A stretch of DNA of 64,000 nt from Zetaproteobacteria bacterium CG1_02_55_237. Its GTDB lineage: Bacteria; Pseudomonadota; Zetaproteobacteria; Mariprofundales; Mariprofundaceae. Below are positions 15,323 to 24,663 of this stretch, piece after piece. The notes under the pieces were generated by a model. It had not been told where the DNA came from. It saw only the letters and a program-made list of their open reading frames with translations, and did no database searches. The translations under genes were made by a program, and so were the position numbers. The stretch's first letter is position 1; each line of letters starts with the position of its first letter. Location of the stretch: NCBI GenBank assembly GCA_001871195.1, contig MNXA01000053.1, forward strand, positions 24,605-88,604. The letters run 5' to 3'.

Positions 15323-15906
15323 TTCGCATCAACCTTTTGCCCTATCGCGATGCACGTCGTCACGGCCAGATTTTGCAATATATTCTGGTTGCTCTGGCAG
15401 CGCTTGCTATCACGATTGTGCTCATCCTTTCGTCCTATTCATGGTCAACCCTGCAATTGGTTGATGCTCAGGACCGTTTGAAAAACGTTCAGGGTGAGAA
15501 TCAGGCACTGAAGACAAAGATCGGTGAGCTGAGTAAATTCAAGGAAGTTCAGGCGGAGGTCCAGAGGAAGCTTGATCTTGTGGACACGTTGCAGCGGGGG
15601 CGTTTCCGTAGCCTTGAGTCCATGCAAGGTCTATCCGTGGCTATTCCGAAAAACGTATGGCTGACCGATGTGAAGGATTCTGGTGGCACTATCAGCATCA
15701 GTGGCTTGGGAGAGAGCAATCGTGCTGTGGCTGCATTTATGCGTGCTTTGGAGAATCAGCCTGTATTTTCCGGCGTAAATCTGAAATTAATCAAGCGTGA
15801 GAATAAAGGGAATGTTGTCATGCGAAGTTTTTCCCTGACGATGAACCGGATCGATCCACCGCTTGAAGTGAAGTCAGACAAAGCATCCGGAGGTAATGCA
15901 TTATGA
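15319..15906 (+). CDS. pilN: Type IV pilus assembly protein PilN
   Basis: The 195-aa protein opens with the PilM-binding motif MIRINLLPYRDARR. One transmembrane helix (about 21-42), a coiled-coil segment and a periplasmic ferredoxin-like domain follow. It forms the alignment subcomplex with PilO between the inner-membrane platform and the PilQ secretin. ATGA overlaps couple it to pilM and pilO. Confidence 0.95.
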   Translation: MIRINLLPYRDARRHGQILQYILVALAALAITIVLILSSYSWSTLQLVDAQDRLKNVQGENQALKTKIGELSKFKEVQAEVQRKLDLVDTLQRGRFRSLESMQGLSVAIPKNVWLTDVKDSGGTISISGLGESNRAVAAFMRALENQPVFSGVNLKLIKRENKGNVVMRSFSLTMNRIDPPLEVKSDKASGGNAL

Positions 15907-16529
15907 ATGTTAACCTTCCGCAACTTGATGTCCTTCGGCCGGTTCTGGGGGTTCCTGTTTGGCAATGCGTTGCAGGACTTGTCACGGTCGTGGTGCTATT
16001 GGTCGGCGGGTATGTGTTTGCTATCTGGATGCCTCTTGGGGAAAAGATTGAGGGTGTTGAAAAATCCATCCAGGGTGAGCAAAAGGTTTTACAGCGCAAT
16101 CGCCAGACTGCACGGGACCTGCCGCGCAAGAGACTTCAGTTTGAGGAAATGAAAAATCAGCTCAAGCTGGCAAGTAGCATGTTACCCGAGAAATCACAGA
16201 TTCCAGACCTTCTTGATGGTGTCAGCCGTGCTGGCAAGCATGCCGGCCTGGAATTCAGCGTGTTCCAGCCATTGGGCGAAGTGAAAAAGGAATTGCATGC
16301 TGAGGTTCCTGTGTCGCTAAGTATGACCGGAACCTATCGCCAGATAGCCTTGTTTCTCAGTACCGTGGGTGAAATGCAACGCATTGTGGAAGTAAAAGGT
16401 CTAAGTTTTTCACAAGGTAAGGGCGATGAGTTGCAGGTAAATGGTCAGGCAGTGACTTATCGCTTGCTGGACGATCAGGAAATTAAGCAAGCTCAACAGA
16501 AGCCAGCAGCTGGCGGCAGGAAGCGCTAG
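15903..16529 (+). CDS. pilO: Type IV pilus assembly protein PilO
   Basis: The 208-aa bitopic membrane protein has a short cytoplasmic N-terminus (LPQLDVLRPVLGVPVWQ), one transmembrane helix (about 22-45), a coiled coil (KIEGVEKSIQGEQKVLQ) and a PilO-type core (LPEKSQIPDLLDGVSRAGKHAGLEF). It pairs with PilN. The gene usually next in order, pilP, is missing: after the stop only 15 bases precede pilQ. Confidence 0.93.
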   Translation: MNVNLPQLDVLRPVLGVPVWQCVAGLVTVVVLLVGGYVFAIWMPLGEKIEGVEKSIQGEQKVLQRNRQTARDLPRKRLQFEEMKNQLKLASSMLPEKSQIPDLLDGVSRAGKHAGLEFSVFQPLGEVKKELHAEVPVSLSMTGTYRQIALFLSTVGEMQRIVEVKGLSFSQGKGDELQVNGQAVTYRLLDDQEIKQAQQKPAAGGRKR

Positions 16530-16544
16530 GGTGTTGGGAGGTGA

Positions 16545-19007
16545 ATGATGGATATCAAATTCAATTGTAACCGATTAACCGGCATCCGGTTTGCGGCAGT
16601 TCTTTTTGCCATCCTGCTGCTGTGCCCGTCGGGTTCTCATGCTGCTGAAATCACGGCAATGACGCTTGAGAAGTCTCCTGATGGGGATGTGATCAGCATC
16701 CAATCAGATGGCGAACTTGATTATCAGTCCTTTGATTTGACTGCGCCGCCCCGCCTTGTGCTTACCTTTCCCAACAGTGTCTTTGGCAAAAAAGTAAAGC
16801 CCTTAAGCCATGCTGATGCGGGTGTAAAAAACATTTCTCCCTCTGCTTCAAAGCAAGGGGCAAGGCTTGATGTCAGTTTGAGTAAAGCCCTGAGTTATAA
16901 GGTAGAGCAGCAGGGACATGAACTTGTCCTGCGCTTTTCTCCCGTTTCCGGAGTTAAAGCGAAAGCAGTGCAGGATGTGGCTGTGTTGAAGGACATTGAA
17001 ATCAGTGACCAGGGCGAGATGACTGAGGTGGTGATTCGCGGCGAGCATATGAATGCCAGCCATGATGCCTTTGTCACCAATCAGGGGCGCACACTGATTA
17101 TGGATTTTTGGGGCGCCACATCGATGTTACCCAAGGAACATTATGCAGTGGCTACTCAAAATGTGCAGGGCGTGACCGTAGGCGAGGCCAAGGGTCGGGT
17201 TCGCCTTGTGGTGAATCTGGTTCCAGGCGTAAGTGATAAACATCAGATCGATGCGACCGCCGGACAGATGCTGGTGCGTTTTGGCAGTGTAACGCCAAAG
17301 AGAAAAGCCGCTGAAGTGCAGGTCGAGAATGTACTATTCAAACCGAACGATCGCATTTCGCAATTGGTGATTCGTACCAACGTCAACAATCCGATTATTA
17401 ATCTGCATGAAGAGAAGGGTGCAGCCATTCTGGATATCAACAAGGCGGATCTGGCCAAGGGTCAGGAGCGTACTCAGGATATCAGCGAATTTCCGGGCCC
17501 GCTTAGCCAGATTGATGCATACAAGGCTGGCGATAAGGTTCGTATCGTCGCCCGGCTGCGCGACAAGGTCGAAATTTCCAGCTTTCAGCAGGGAAATGTG
17601 CTGACCGTAACCTTTGTCCCCAAGGATATTGCCTCTGCCAAGCGCGGCGTAGCCAAGGGAGAGTCGCTAGAATACACCGGTCAGAAGGTGAGCTTCGATT
17701 ATCAGGGCATTGATATTCGCAATGCGCTGCGTCTGATCTCCGAGATGAGCGATATGAATATCATCATGGGCGATGATGTGCAGGGTAAGCTGACCATGCG
17801 TCTGGAGAACGTGCCCTGGGATCAGGCGCTGGACATCATTCTTGATTCCCAGGATCTGGGTAAGGTGGTGCAGGGCAATGTGATGCGCATTGCACCAATC
17901 GCTGTATTGGCCAAGTCACGCCAGGGTAAGCTTGAGGCCAATCAGACTGCTGCCGAACTGGCGCCACTGCTAACAGAGTTCATTTCACTGAATTTTGCCA
18001 AGGCAAGTGATGTGAAAGCGATGCTGGAGACAGTGCAAGCGACAGATGCCGCATCGACGACTGATACGGCTTCGGCAACGGCATCGACCTCAGTCAGCGC
18101 AGCAGCCAGCAGCGGGATGCTTTCTCCGCGCGGCACTTTTGTTGTAGACGAGCGGACCAACACCCTGATTGTTAAAGACACACAGGAGTCTATTAACAAC
18201 ATCAAACGCCTGATTGCTCAGGTCGACAAGCCTGTCAAACAGGTGATGATCGAAGCGCGCATCGTTGAAGCCAGCGATAGCTTTACCCGTGAACTTGGCG
18301 TTCGCTGGGGTGGTCAGGTTGCGGGCAAGGGTGGAAGAGTGACAACTCAGCTATCGAATACTGCTCAGCTTGGTGCTCCTGGGGCTGTTGCTCCCGGTGG
18401 CTTCCTCGTCGATTTGCCGGCGGCGACAGCTGCAGCTTCAGGTGGTCAAATTGGACTGGCTGTTGGTGCGCTTAATAATGCCTTCAACCTGAATCTGGAG
18501 CTTTCGGCAGCCGAGTCGGATGGTGATATCAAGATCGTATCCAACCCGCGCGTCGTAACAACGAATATGAAAAAGGCATCCATCAATCAGGGAAAAGATA
18601 TTCCTTTTTCGACAACGAGTATCAACGGCAGCACTACTGAGTTCAAAAAGGCGAATTTAGGTTTGGAGGTCACTCCTCAGATTACTGCCGACAATCGCAT
18701 TATCCTTCAGGTTTCGGTAACAAAAGACTCTCCGGAGGCTGGGGTTAACCCGATTATCAATACCAAGCAGATTGAGACGGAAATATTTATGAACAACGGT
18801 GAAACCATTGTCATCGGTGGCATCTATACAAGGGACAATCAGGATACCACTGCTGGAGTCCCATTGTTGTCGAAAATTCCGCTTCTCGGTTGGCTGTTCA
18901 AGAAAAACACCAAGACCGATAACAAGACGGAATTGCTGATATTTATTACGCCGACCATTATTGAGACCGCCACTCCGGTCAAATCAGAGGTGGCGCAGGC
19001 TCAGTAA
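16545..19007 (+). CDS. pilQ: Type IV pilus secretin PilQ
   Basis: The 820-aa protein has a signal peptide (cleavage near SHAA, residues 31-34). At least two and probably three AMIN-type peptidoglycan-binding modules lie between residues 35 and 375. An STN/secretin N0 domain (YTGQKVSFDYQGIDIRNALRLI) and an N1 domain follow, with a Ser/Thr/Ala linker (about 505-525) inserted. The C-terminal secretin core has VEASDSFTRELGVRWGG, VSNPRV and the GETIVIGGIY-GVPLLSKIPLLGWLFK ending. It forms the outer-membrane pore for the pilus. A strong GGGAGG site precedes tandem ATG codons (16545, 16548). It is somewhat longer than most PilQ proteins, in keeping with an additional AMIN module. Confidence 0.95.
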   Translation: MMDIKFNCNRLTGIRFAAVLFAILLLCPSGSHAAEITAMTLEKSPDGDVISIQSDGELDYQSFDLTAPPRLVLTFPNSVFGKKVKPLSHADAGVKNISPSASKQGARLDVSLSKALSYKVEQQGHELVLRFSPVSGVKAKAVQDVAVLKDIEISDQGEMTEVVIRGEHMNASHDAFVTNQGRTLIMDFWGATSMLPKEHYAVATQNVQGVTVGEAKGRVRLVVNLVPGVSDKHQIDATAGQMLVRFGSVTPKRKAAEVQVENVLFKPNDRISQLVIRTNVNNPIINLHEEKGAAILDINKADLAKGQERTQDISEFPGPLSQIDAYKAGDKVRIVARLRDKVEISSFQQGNVLTVTFVPKDIASAKRGVAKGESLEYTGQKVSFDYQGIDIRNALRLISEMSDMNIIMGDDVQGKLTMRLENVPWDQALDIILDSQDLGKVVQGNVMRIAPIAVLAKSRQGKLEANQTAAELAPLLTEFISLNFAKASDVKAMLETVQATDAASTTDTASATASTSVSAAASSGMLSPRGTFVVDERTNTLIVKDTQESINNIKRLIAQVDKPVKQVMIEARIVEASDSFTRELGVRWGGQVAGKGGRVTTQLSNTAQLGAPGAVAPGGFLVDLPAATAAASGGQIGLAVGALNNAFNLNLELSAAESDGDIKIVSNPRVVTTNMKKASINQGKDIPFSTTSINGSTTEFKKANLGLEVTPQITADNRIILQVSVTKDSPEAGVNPIINTKQIETEIFMNNGETIVIGGIYTRDNQDTTAGVPLLSKIPLLGWLFKKNTKTDNKTELLIFITPTIIETATPVKSEVAQAQ

Positions 19008-19025
19008 TTTTCTTCATTGGAAACA

Positions 19026-19059
19026 GCCACCTGTCAGCATCAGATACGCTGCGGGTGGC
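19026..19059 (+). terminator. Hairpin after pilQ, probable terminator
   Basis: GCCACC-TG-TCAGC pairs with GCTG-CG-GGTGGC. A modest T-rich stretch (TGTTTCTGTT) follows, before aroB. Confidence 0.55.
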
Positions 19060-19121
19060 GTGTTTCTGTTGTCACCTGATTCTGTCACAATGCGCCGATG
19101 AGCACGCCCGAAGATATTTCC

Positions 19122-20219
19122 ATGAACAATCCTGACCGCGTTTACCGCGTTGATCTGGGGACCCGCTCCTACGATATCCACATCCAGCCGGGCTGCCTTG
19201 ATGGCCTTGGCAAGACCATGCGGAGCCTGTTTCCTGCTACCGGGCGTTGCCTGATTGTCAGCAATGAAGTGGTCGCGCCGCTTTATCTTGAGCGGGTGCG
19301 ACAATCGCTGGAATCTTCTGGTTGGGATGCTAAGACATGCATTCTCGCAGATGGCGAACAACACAAAACACTTGCTTCATGGAACAGCATTCTCGATGCC
19401 ATGATGTTGGCGAAACTTTCTCGCGGTGAGCCGGTGATTGCGCTTGGTGGCGGTGTGGTTGGCGATATGACCGGTTTTGCTGCTGCCAGCTACCGGCGTG
19501 GTATTCCCTATGTGCAGGTGCCGACGACCCTGCTGGCACAGGTGGATTCCAGCGTGGGCGGTAAAACAGCCATCAATCATCCGCATGGCAAGAATATGAT
19601 CGGCGCTTTCTATCAGCCGGCGCTGGTATGGATTGATCCGCTCGTCCTCAGCACGCTTGCGCCACGCGAATTGCGTGCCGGGGTTGCTGAATTGATCAAA
19701 TACGGCCTGATTCGCGATACTGAATTTTTCACTTATCTGCAACAGCATATGCAGTCCTTGCTTACGCTTGAGGCCGATACTGTTGCAGAGGTTATTTATC
19801 ATTCATGCCGGCACAAAGCTGAGGTGGTGGTGAGCGATGAGACGGAACAGGGGGTGAGGGCTCTGCTCAATCTGGGTCATACCTTTGGCCATGCCATTGA
19901 ATCGATGACCCATTACACGCAATACCTGCATGGCGAAGCTGTGGCGCTTGGTACGCTGATGGCGGCGAGATTGTCGGCAAAGTTGGGTTATGTCCCCAAA
20001 GCGGTGGAGGGGCATATCCGCGAGCTTTATGTGAGTTGCGGCCTGCCTGTGGATATCCCGAAATTTTCCGCCGATGCATGGCTGGATGCCATGGGGCATG
20101 ACAAGAAAAATGTCGGCAGGCGCATTCGTTTTATCTTACTCAAACAGATCGGTGAGGCTTTTGTTGCAGAGGATGTGGACGAAGCCTCTGTCCGTGAGTT
20201 GATCGCTTCTTTTTCCTGA
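19122..20219 (+). CDS. aroB: 3-dehydroquinate synthase
   Basis: The 365-aa enzyme converts DAHP to 3-dehydroquinate in the shikimate pathway. It shows the NAD/metal-binding blocks ALGGGVVGDMTGFAAASYRRG, PTTLLAQVDSSVGGKTAIN and the His ligands in NLGHTFGHAIE. The start MNNPDRV at 19122 fits the family; an ATG at 19098 would add eight residues. pilMNO(P)Q-aroK-aroB is a common arrangement in proteobacteria, but aroK is absent here. Confidence 0.95.
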   Translation: MNNPDRVYRVDLGTRSYDIHIQPGCLDGLGKTMRSLFPATGRCLIVSNEVVAPLYLERVRQSLESSGWDAKTCILADGEQHKTLASWNSILDAMMLAKLSRGEPVIALGGGVVGDMTGFAAASYRRGIPYVQVPTTLLAQVDSSVGGKTAINHPHGKNMIGAFYQPALVWIDPLVLSTLAPRELRAGVAELIKYGLIRDTEFFTYLQQHMQSLLTLEADTVAEVIYHSCRHKAEVVVSDETEQGVRALLNLGHTFGHAIESMTHYTQYLHGEAVALGTLMAARLSAKLGYVPKAVEGHIRELYVSCGLPVDIPKFSADAWLDAMGHDKKNVGRRIRFILLKQIGEAFVAEDVDEASVRELIASFS

Positions 20220-20227
20220 CAGATTCT

Positions 20228-20254
20228 AAAAAAACGGCCCGGACAAGCCGGGCC
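20228..20254 (-). terminator. Rho-independent terminator for the Bax-inhibitor-like gene
   Basis: GGCCCGG/CCGGGCC stem with a 5-base loop, followed on the minus strand by seven Ts. It lies between convergent genes and may also slow plus-strand transcription out of aroB. Confidence 0.85.
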
Positions 20255-20278
20255 ATTCGTGTTACATCATTTTGAATT

Positions 20279-20938
20279 TCAGTCGTCGTTCAGCATGCCG
20301 AACATGGCAAGCACATGCTGGAAGAGCAGAAAAACATCCAGATATAGGGTGAGAGCCGCAGCGATATATTCCTCATTCGGATAATCGCGCAGGATGCTGG
20401 ATGTGTCGTACAGGATGAAGGCTGAAAACAGCAGAATGCCCATGCCGGAAATGCCCAGCGCCATCAGCGGCGATTCAAAGAAGAAGTAGTTGGATAGGCC
20501 CAGCACAATGATTGAAATAAGGCCAACCCAGACAAATCCTTTCAGAAATGAAAAGTCACGGCGGGAAATGAATGTGTACGCAGTCAGCGATACAAATGCC
20601 ACGGCCGTCGTCATGAAGGCCTGGGTGACCAGCATCGGAGACTTGGCAGCGACAATACCAACCAGTGGTGCGATGGCCATGCCGGTGATGCCGCCGAAGG
20701 CGAGCAGGGCAGCAAGGTTCAGACCCGCCATATGGCGCACAGCCTGCACAGCAAAGATGCCGCCGATCATGACAAACAGCATCATAAATGGATGCTCATA
20801 GGGGAAGGCAAGCCCCATCGACATATAAGCACCAACACTGCCGGCCGCGATGCACAGGGCCAGCATGCCGTAGGTTTTGCCAAGAAATGTGATGCGGGAA
20901 TCGACCAGTTGGGTAGATGTCATACTAACTTGATTCAT
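20279..20938 (-). CDS. Bax inhibitor-1/YccA family membrane protein
   Basis: The 219-aa protein has seven predicted transmembrane helices and the family's features: the N-terminal FLGKTYGMLALCIA helix and the C-terminal block SAFILYDTSSILRDYPNEEYIAAALTLYLDVFLLFQH, whose acidic residues match the calcium-leak/pH-sensing site of BsYetJ-type proteins. E. coli relatives (YccA, YbhL) modulate FtsH or ion leak. A GGAGGTATCC ribosome-binding site precedes the ATG. It is monocistronic with its own terminator. Confidence 0.9.
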   Translation of the reverse strand: MNQVSMTSTQLVDSRITFLGKTYGMLALCIAAGSVGAYMSMGLAFPYEHPFMMLFVMIGGIFAVQAVRHMAGLNLAALLAFGGITGMAIAPLVGIVAAKSPMLVTQAFMTTAVAFVSLTAYTFISRRDFSFLKGFVWVGLISIIVLGLSNYFFFESPLMALGISGMGILLFSAFILYDTSSILRDYPNEEYIAAALTLYLDVFLLFQHVLAMFGMLNDD

Positions 20939-21010
20939 GGATACCTCCGGTATGTTGCAGCGTAATGTAGGGATGCGCGTGAAAGGGTCAAGCAGGAGCT
21001 TCCCTTAATC

Positions 21011-21430
21011 TCAGCGTATATGTTTGTCTTCCATGATGATTTCAGCATCAATGATGTCTGATTGCCGCTTGCCGGCGATTTGCTGAATCGGTAACAGTTT
21101 TCGAATGATAAATCCTCGCAGTGGAGGTACTAGCAACAGAAAACCAACAGTATCGGAAACAAAGCCGGGAAGAAACAGAAGAAGGCCGGCCAAAGCAATC
21201 ATCAGACCGTGAAAGCCGTGTTCGGCAGGGATTTCCCCATGTGCAATTCGTTTCTGCGCATCGATCAACGTACTCATACCCTGCCAGCGAATCAAGAAAC
21301 CGCCGAGGGCGGCAGTGAGCAGGCAAAGCGCAATGGTGGACATGCCACCAATTCCACTGCCAACTTCTATTAATACATAGAGTTCGAGCAGCGGAACAAA
21401 GATAAACAAGGCAAATAATATTCTCAGCAT
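21011..21430 (-). CDS. fxsA: FxsA family membrane protein
   Basis: The 139-aa protein has three or four hydrophobic helices and FxsA hallmarks: FVPLLELYVLIEVGSGIGG, TAALGGFLIRWQG, and GLLLFLPGFVSDTVGFLLLVPPLR. The E. coli homologue, when overproduced, relieves phage T7 exclusion by F plasmids; its normal role is not known. The short hydrophilic tail (RQSDIIDAEI) is typical. Confidence 0.92.
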   Translation of the reverse strand: MLRILFALFIFVPLLELYVLIEVGSGIGGMSTIALCLLTAALGGFLIRWQGMSTLIDAQKRIAHGEIPAEHGFHGLMIALAGLLLFLPGFVSDTVGFLLLVPPLRGFIIRKLLPIQQIAGKRQSDIIDAEIIMEDKHIR

Positions 21431-21572
21431 GGGCTATGTATAAGGACATGTGATGTTTGATTCAAGCCCTTATCACCTGTTTATGGGATATACAGCCTCA
21501 GTCATGCACTCCTATGATTCATTTCGTTGATTTTACTTGTTTTTATTTCCACTGGTTTGGCGGGGGAGATAG

Positions 21573-21610
21573 GTGGCAGGGGCGGGATATTCGTATCCTT
21601 CCCCTGTCAC
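21573..21610. repeat. Long near-perfect hairpin with TTCG loop, downstream of the alr-mla operon
   Basis: A 17-bp stem has one mismatch and two G.T pairs, closed by a TTCG loop. It begins 22 bases beyond the stop of the M20 peptidase gene and may end that operon, although no T-tract follows on the minus strand. Confidence 0.6.
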
Positions 21611-21631
21611 TCTTGTTTGGAGGCAGGGGGG

Positions 21632-22807
21632 TTAGCCCTGATTCAGTGCCAGAGCCGCGAAGGCGGCGATGCCGGAGCGCATGGCGGATTCATCGATATC
21701 GAAGCAGGGGTGATGCAGTGGGTAGCGGGTTTCCGGGCTGCCACCGGTGCCCAAGCGGAACAGACATCCGGGAATATCACGCAGGAACTCGGCAAAATCT
21801 TCGCCACCCATTGATGGCTCACCAATCTCGATTAGTTGGATATCGGGAAGCGATTTCATAAATATTTTGCGAGCTTGAGGCAATAGTTTCAAGTCATTGC
21901 ATAAAACAGGTGTGGCCTGCCGCAGTGTAAATCTGGCTGTCGCCCCCCAGGACTCGGCTGATAGGCGGATGATGTGGTCCATGCGCACGCGAATCTCCTC
22001 GTGTGCATCAGGATGCAGGCTGCGCACGGTGCCGGAAAAGGAGATGTGGTCTGGGATGACGTTGGCGGCATGGCCACCATGTATCTGGCCTATGGTCAGC
22101 ACAGCCGGATGCAGCGGATTCACGCGCCGGCCAATAATCTGATGCAGGGCCTGAATGACTTGGCTGGCTACCAGGACTACATCGACACATTCGTGCGGCC
22201 GGGCGGCATGTCCGCCACGACCAAGAATCTCCACATCAAACAAATCAGCGGCAGCACACATTGCCCCTTCCCGTAGGCCGATCGAACCGGCAGGGAGGTA
22301 GGGATATACATGCATGGCGTAAATCTGTTCCGGCTTTATTTCATTGAATACATGATCTTGCAACATCGAGGAGGCACCATCGCATGTTTCTTCCGCAGGC
22401 TGGAACACGAAAGCGACATTGTATTGAAGCTTGTCCCGTGCTCGACAGAGCAGCTGCGCTGCTCCCAAAAGTATGGCGGTGTGGACATCGTGGCCGCAGG
22501 CGTGCGACACAGCTGTAACGCTAGAGGCATAGTCGCAATGCTTTCCGTCCTGAATCGGCAGGGCATCCATATCGGCACGCAAGGCAATCCATGGCAAAGC
22601 GGCATCCACTGTGAGCGTGGTTAAAATACCATGACCACCTATGCCTTCGCGTATTTTCAGCCCTAGCTTTAGGCAACTGTCGGCCACGAGTCGTGCCGTT
22701 TGCTCTTCACAGCCGGAAAGCTCCGGGTTCTGGTGAAGAAAGCGGCGCACGCGAACCACCTCCGGCATCACCTCGTCGACGAGGCTCATCAGTTGTTTTG
22801 TTTTCAT
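21632..22807 (-). CDS. M20 family metallo-amidohydrolase (amidohydrolase/deacetylase)
   Basis: The 391-aa zinc hydrolase fits the hippurate hydrolase/N-acyl-amino-acid deacetylase group: RRFLHQNPELSG, ADMDALPIQD, HACGHDVHTA (zinc ligands), FQPAEE (catalytic Glu), the dimerisation-domain motif GRGGHAARPH, and a late SMGGEDFAEFL metal ligand. The true substrate cannot be read; N-acetyl-diaminopimelate or acylated amino acids are typical. The start at 22807 overlaps the upstream GCS2-type gene by ATGA, which suggests a shared amide-bond pathway. Last gene of the operon. Confidence 0.88.
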   Translation of the reverse strand: MKTKQLMSLVDEVMPEVVRVRRFLHQNPELSGCEEQTARLVADSCLKLGLKIREGIGGHGILTTLTVDAALPWIALRADMDALPIQDGKHCDYASSVTAVSHACGHDVHTAILLGAAQLLCRARDKLQYNVAFVFQPAEETCDGASSMLQDHVFNEIKPEQIYAMHVYPYLPAGSIGLREGAMCAAADLFDVEILGRGGHAARPHECVDVVLVASQVIQALHQIIGRRVNPLHPAVLTIGQIHGGHAANVIPDHISFSGTVRSLHPDAHEEIRVRMDHIIRLSAESWGATARFTLRQATPVLCNDLKLLPQARKIFMKSLPDIQLIEIGEPSMGGEDFAEFLRDIPGCLFRLGTGGSPETRYPLHHPCFDIDESAMRSGIAAFAALALNQG

Positions 22808-23928
22808 GCTTGTATACTCCATCCATCTTCTTCGCGCATGGTTCGAATCACATCCGCCCAGTCAGCAAATGTCTGGCGCAACAACCTCTGGCGGGTAGCT
22901 CCATCTCTCTGCTGATGCCACTGAGCGAGTCTTTGGGAGACTATGCCGATATCCGCCGCATCTGCGCCGCTCCTGGATAGGATTTCCAGCCTTGATGCCA
23001 GCAAATCAAGCACCGGAATAACCTTCTCTCCATCCGGATCAATCATCTCCGCATCCATGCCGTAGCGACAGGCACGCCAGCGATTTTCACGGATCAATGA
23101 AGGATGTACGCGACGGTAGCCTGGCGTGTCGGCATGGGCTGCGGCCATGACTTCAGCGCGTACATAAGCGATGTACGCCTGTGTATCGGCTCGCGTGGCG
23201 GGCATGTCACCGATACGAACTTCCAGCGTGCCGAAATCGGGGTGGGGACGCATTTCCCACCAGATATCGCGCACCGAATCGATGCTGCCTGTATTCATCA
23301 GGCGCGTCGCACTGCATGCAAAGTCCGCCCAGTTTTCGAAGTAGAAAGGCATACCACCCTGACTCAGGCCCTCGAAAACCTTAATTCGTGCCGAACTTAG
23401 ACCTGTATCATGGCTACACCAGTAAGGTGAGTTGGCTGAAATGGCGAGAAAGACTGGCATGATTGGCAGCAAACGATTCATCGTGGCAATACAGGTGTCG
23501 CCATCGGGCATGCCGACATGCACATGAATGCCGAAGATATTGAAACGACGTGCTGTCCAGCAAAGGCGCTGCATCAGTCGATGATAACGCGGATCATCAC
23601 TGACCTGCTGCTCCTGCCAGCGAGAGAATGGATGGGTGCCAGAGGAGAGAAGGGCGGCATCCTGTTTGCCGAGCAAGTCGTTGACTCTGGTGTGTAAGGC
23701 ACTCAATTCGTCCATGCATGCAAGGCTCGAATGATGAATATCGCTATTGATTTCAATGGTCGAAGTGAACAGCTCCGGTTTGATGCGCGGCGATGCTTCG
23801 ATCTCGCTCAGCAATGGAGGCGCGGCTGGAATCTGCTCTCCATCCTTGCGGCTGACGGTAAGCCACTCCATTTCCACCCCCAGTGTGCCAAGTTGGGCAG
23901 CGCTGAATGGAAGGTCGGATTGGCTCAT
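22804..23928 (-). CDS. GCS2-type carboxylate-amine ligase (YbdK/glutamate-cysteine ligase-like)
   Basis: The 374-aa protein of the GCS2 family opens with LGVEMEWLTVSRKDGEQIP, the Glu-binding signature. Family features include FTSTIEINSDIH, FGIHVHVGMPDGD (metal-binding His) and EVRIGDMPATRADTQAYIA. Such enzymes make gamma-glutamyl or similar amide bonds using ATP; some are weak glutamate-cysteine ligases, and for many the substrate is not known. It is followed by an overlapping M20 amidohydrolase gene and preceded by a TPR lipoprotein gene. It could supply glutathione-like thiol precursor, but that is inference. Confidence 0.85.
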   Translation of the reverse strand: MSQSDLPFSAAQLGTLGVEMEWLTVSRKDGEQIPAAPPLLSEIEASPRIKPELFTSTIEINSDIHHSSLACMDELSALHTRVNDLLGKQDAALLSSGTHPFSRWQEQQVSDDPRYHRLMQRLCWTARRFNIFGIHVHVGMPDGDTCIATMNRLLPIMPVFLAISANSPYWCSHDTGLSSARIKVFEGLSQGGMPFYFENWADFACSATRLMNTGSIDSVRDIWWEMRPHPDFGTLEVRIGDMPATRADTQAYIAYVRAEVMAAAHADTPGYRRVHPSLIRENRWRACRYGMDAEMIDPDGEKVIPVLDLLASRLEILSRSGADAADIGIVSQRLAQWHQQRDGATRQRLLRQTFADWADVIRTMREEDGWSIQA

Positions 23929-23943
23929 AAGTTCGGGACTAAC

Positions 23944-24663
23944 TTATTGCGCGATATTCCGCGCATGCAGAATCTTACTGCGCAGCGCTTTATCAGGGGC
24001 AATGGCGATGCTTTTCTGCCACAGAGCCAGTGCCTGCTTATTGTTGCCGGCCTGCGCGAAAATGTCCCCGGCGATGTTCAGGCAGGGTGCACATTCCGGT
24101 CCAAGCTGAACGGCTCTGTCGGCCTGCGCAACGGCCTTGTCGAGATCGCCCGATGCAGCCAGAAAGCGGGCGAAGCGCAGATGGGCGAAGGCGTTGTTTT
24201 TGTCTGCCTTGATGGCCTCTAGATAACAGGCGTATGCCTGCTTCTTATCACCCCTTTGCTGTGCCATTTCGGCCAGCAGATACCATGGCACCGCCTCGGA
24301 GCGGTAGTCCTGCGTGGCCTGCTGCAATAATTCCCTGGCTTCCTCTGTATGGCCCTGTCGGCGCAGCCAGGCGCTGAGATTCACCACACTGGGCAGATGT
24401 CTGCCGCGCTTCAGGTTATCGCGGTACAGGGTGGCGGCATCCGCATCGTGCCCGATGCGTTCGAGTAGCACGGCCAGATTATAGCGAGCCTCAAGATTGT
24501 CGGGACGGGCGACAACTTCCAGTTCGAGGGCACGTCGGGCTTCGGTTTGCTGCCCGTCCCGCAGGTGATGCTGGGCTGTCTCGAAATGGGTGCCGTTACA
24601 ACTGACCAGAGGCAAGGACAGCAGAAAAGCGGCAATCAGGCAGCTACTTACGTGCCGGGGCAA
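23944..24663 (-). CDS. TPR-repeat lipoprotein
   Basis: The 239-aa protein has a signal peptide and lipobox (LVSCNG, Cys about residue 22), then about five TPR-like helical pairs (ALELEVVARPDNLEARYNLAVLLERIG, AYACYLEAIKADKNNAFAHLRFARFLAASGD and similar). It overlaps the end of mlaD by 20 bases, so it belongs to the lipid-transport operon. A scaffold role at the inner or outer membrane is likely; no specific partner can be read. A CAPC pair (PECAPCLN) lies near residue 197. Confidence 0.8.
   Translation of the reverse strand: MPRHVSSCLIAAFLLSLPLVSCNGTHFETAQHHLRDGQQTEARRALELEVVARPDNLEARYNLAVLLERIGHDADAATLYRDNLKRGRHLPSVVNLSAWLRRQGHTEEARELLQQATQDYRSEAVPWYLLAEMAQQRGDKKQAYACYLEAIKADKNNAFAHLRFARFLAASGDLDKAVAQADRAVQLGPECAPCLNIAGDIFAQAGNNKQALALWQKSIAIAPDKALRSKILHARNIAQ

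Noticed and set aside
21636..21652. Partial match to the arm of the 53801-53842 repeat (GCCCTGATTCA)
   Set aside because: Only 11 bases match and they lie in the coding end of the M20 peptidase gene; probably chance.
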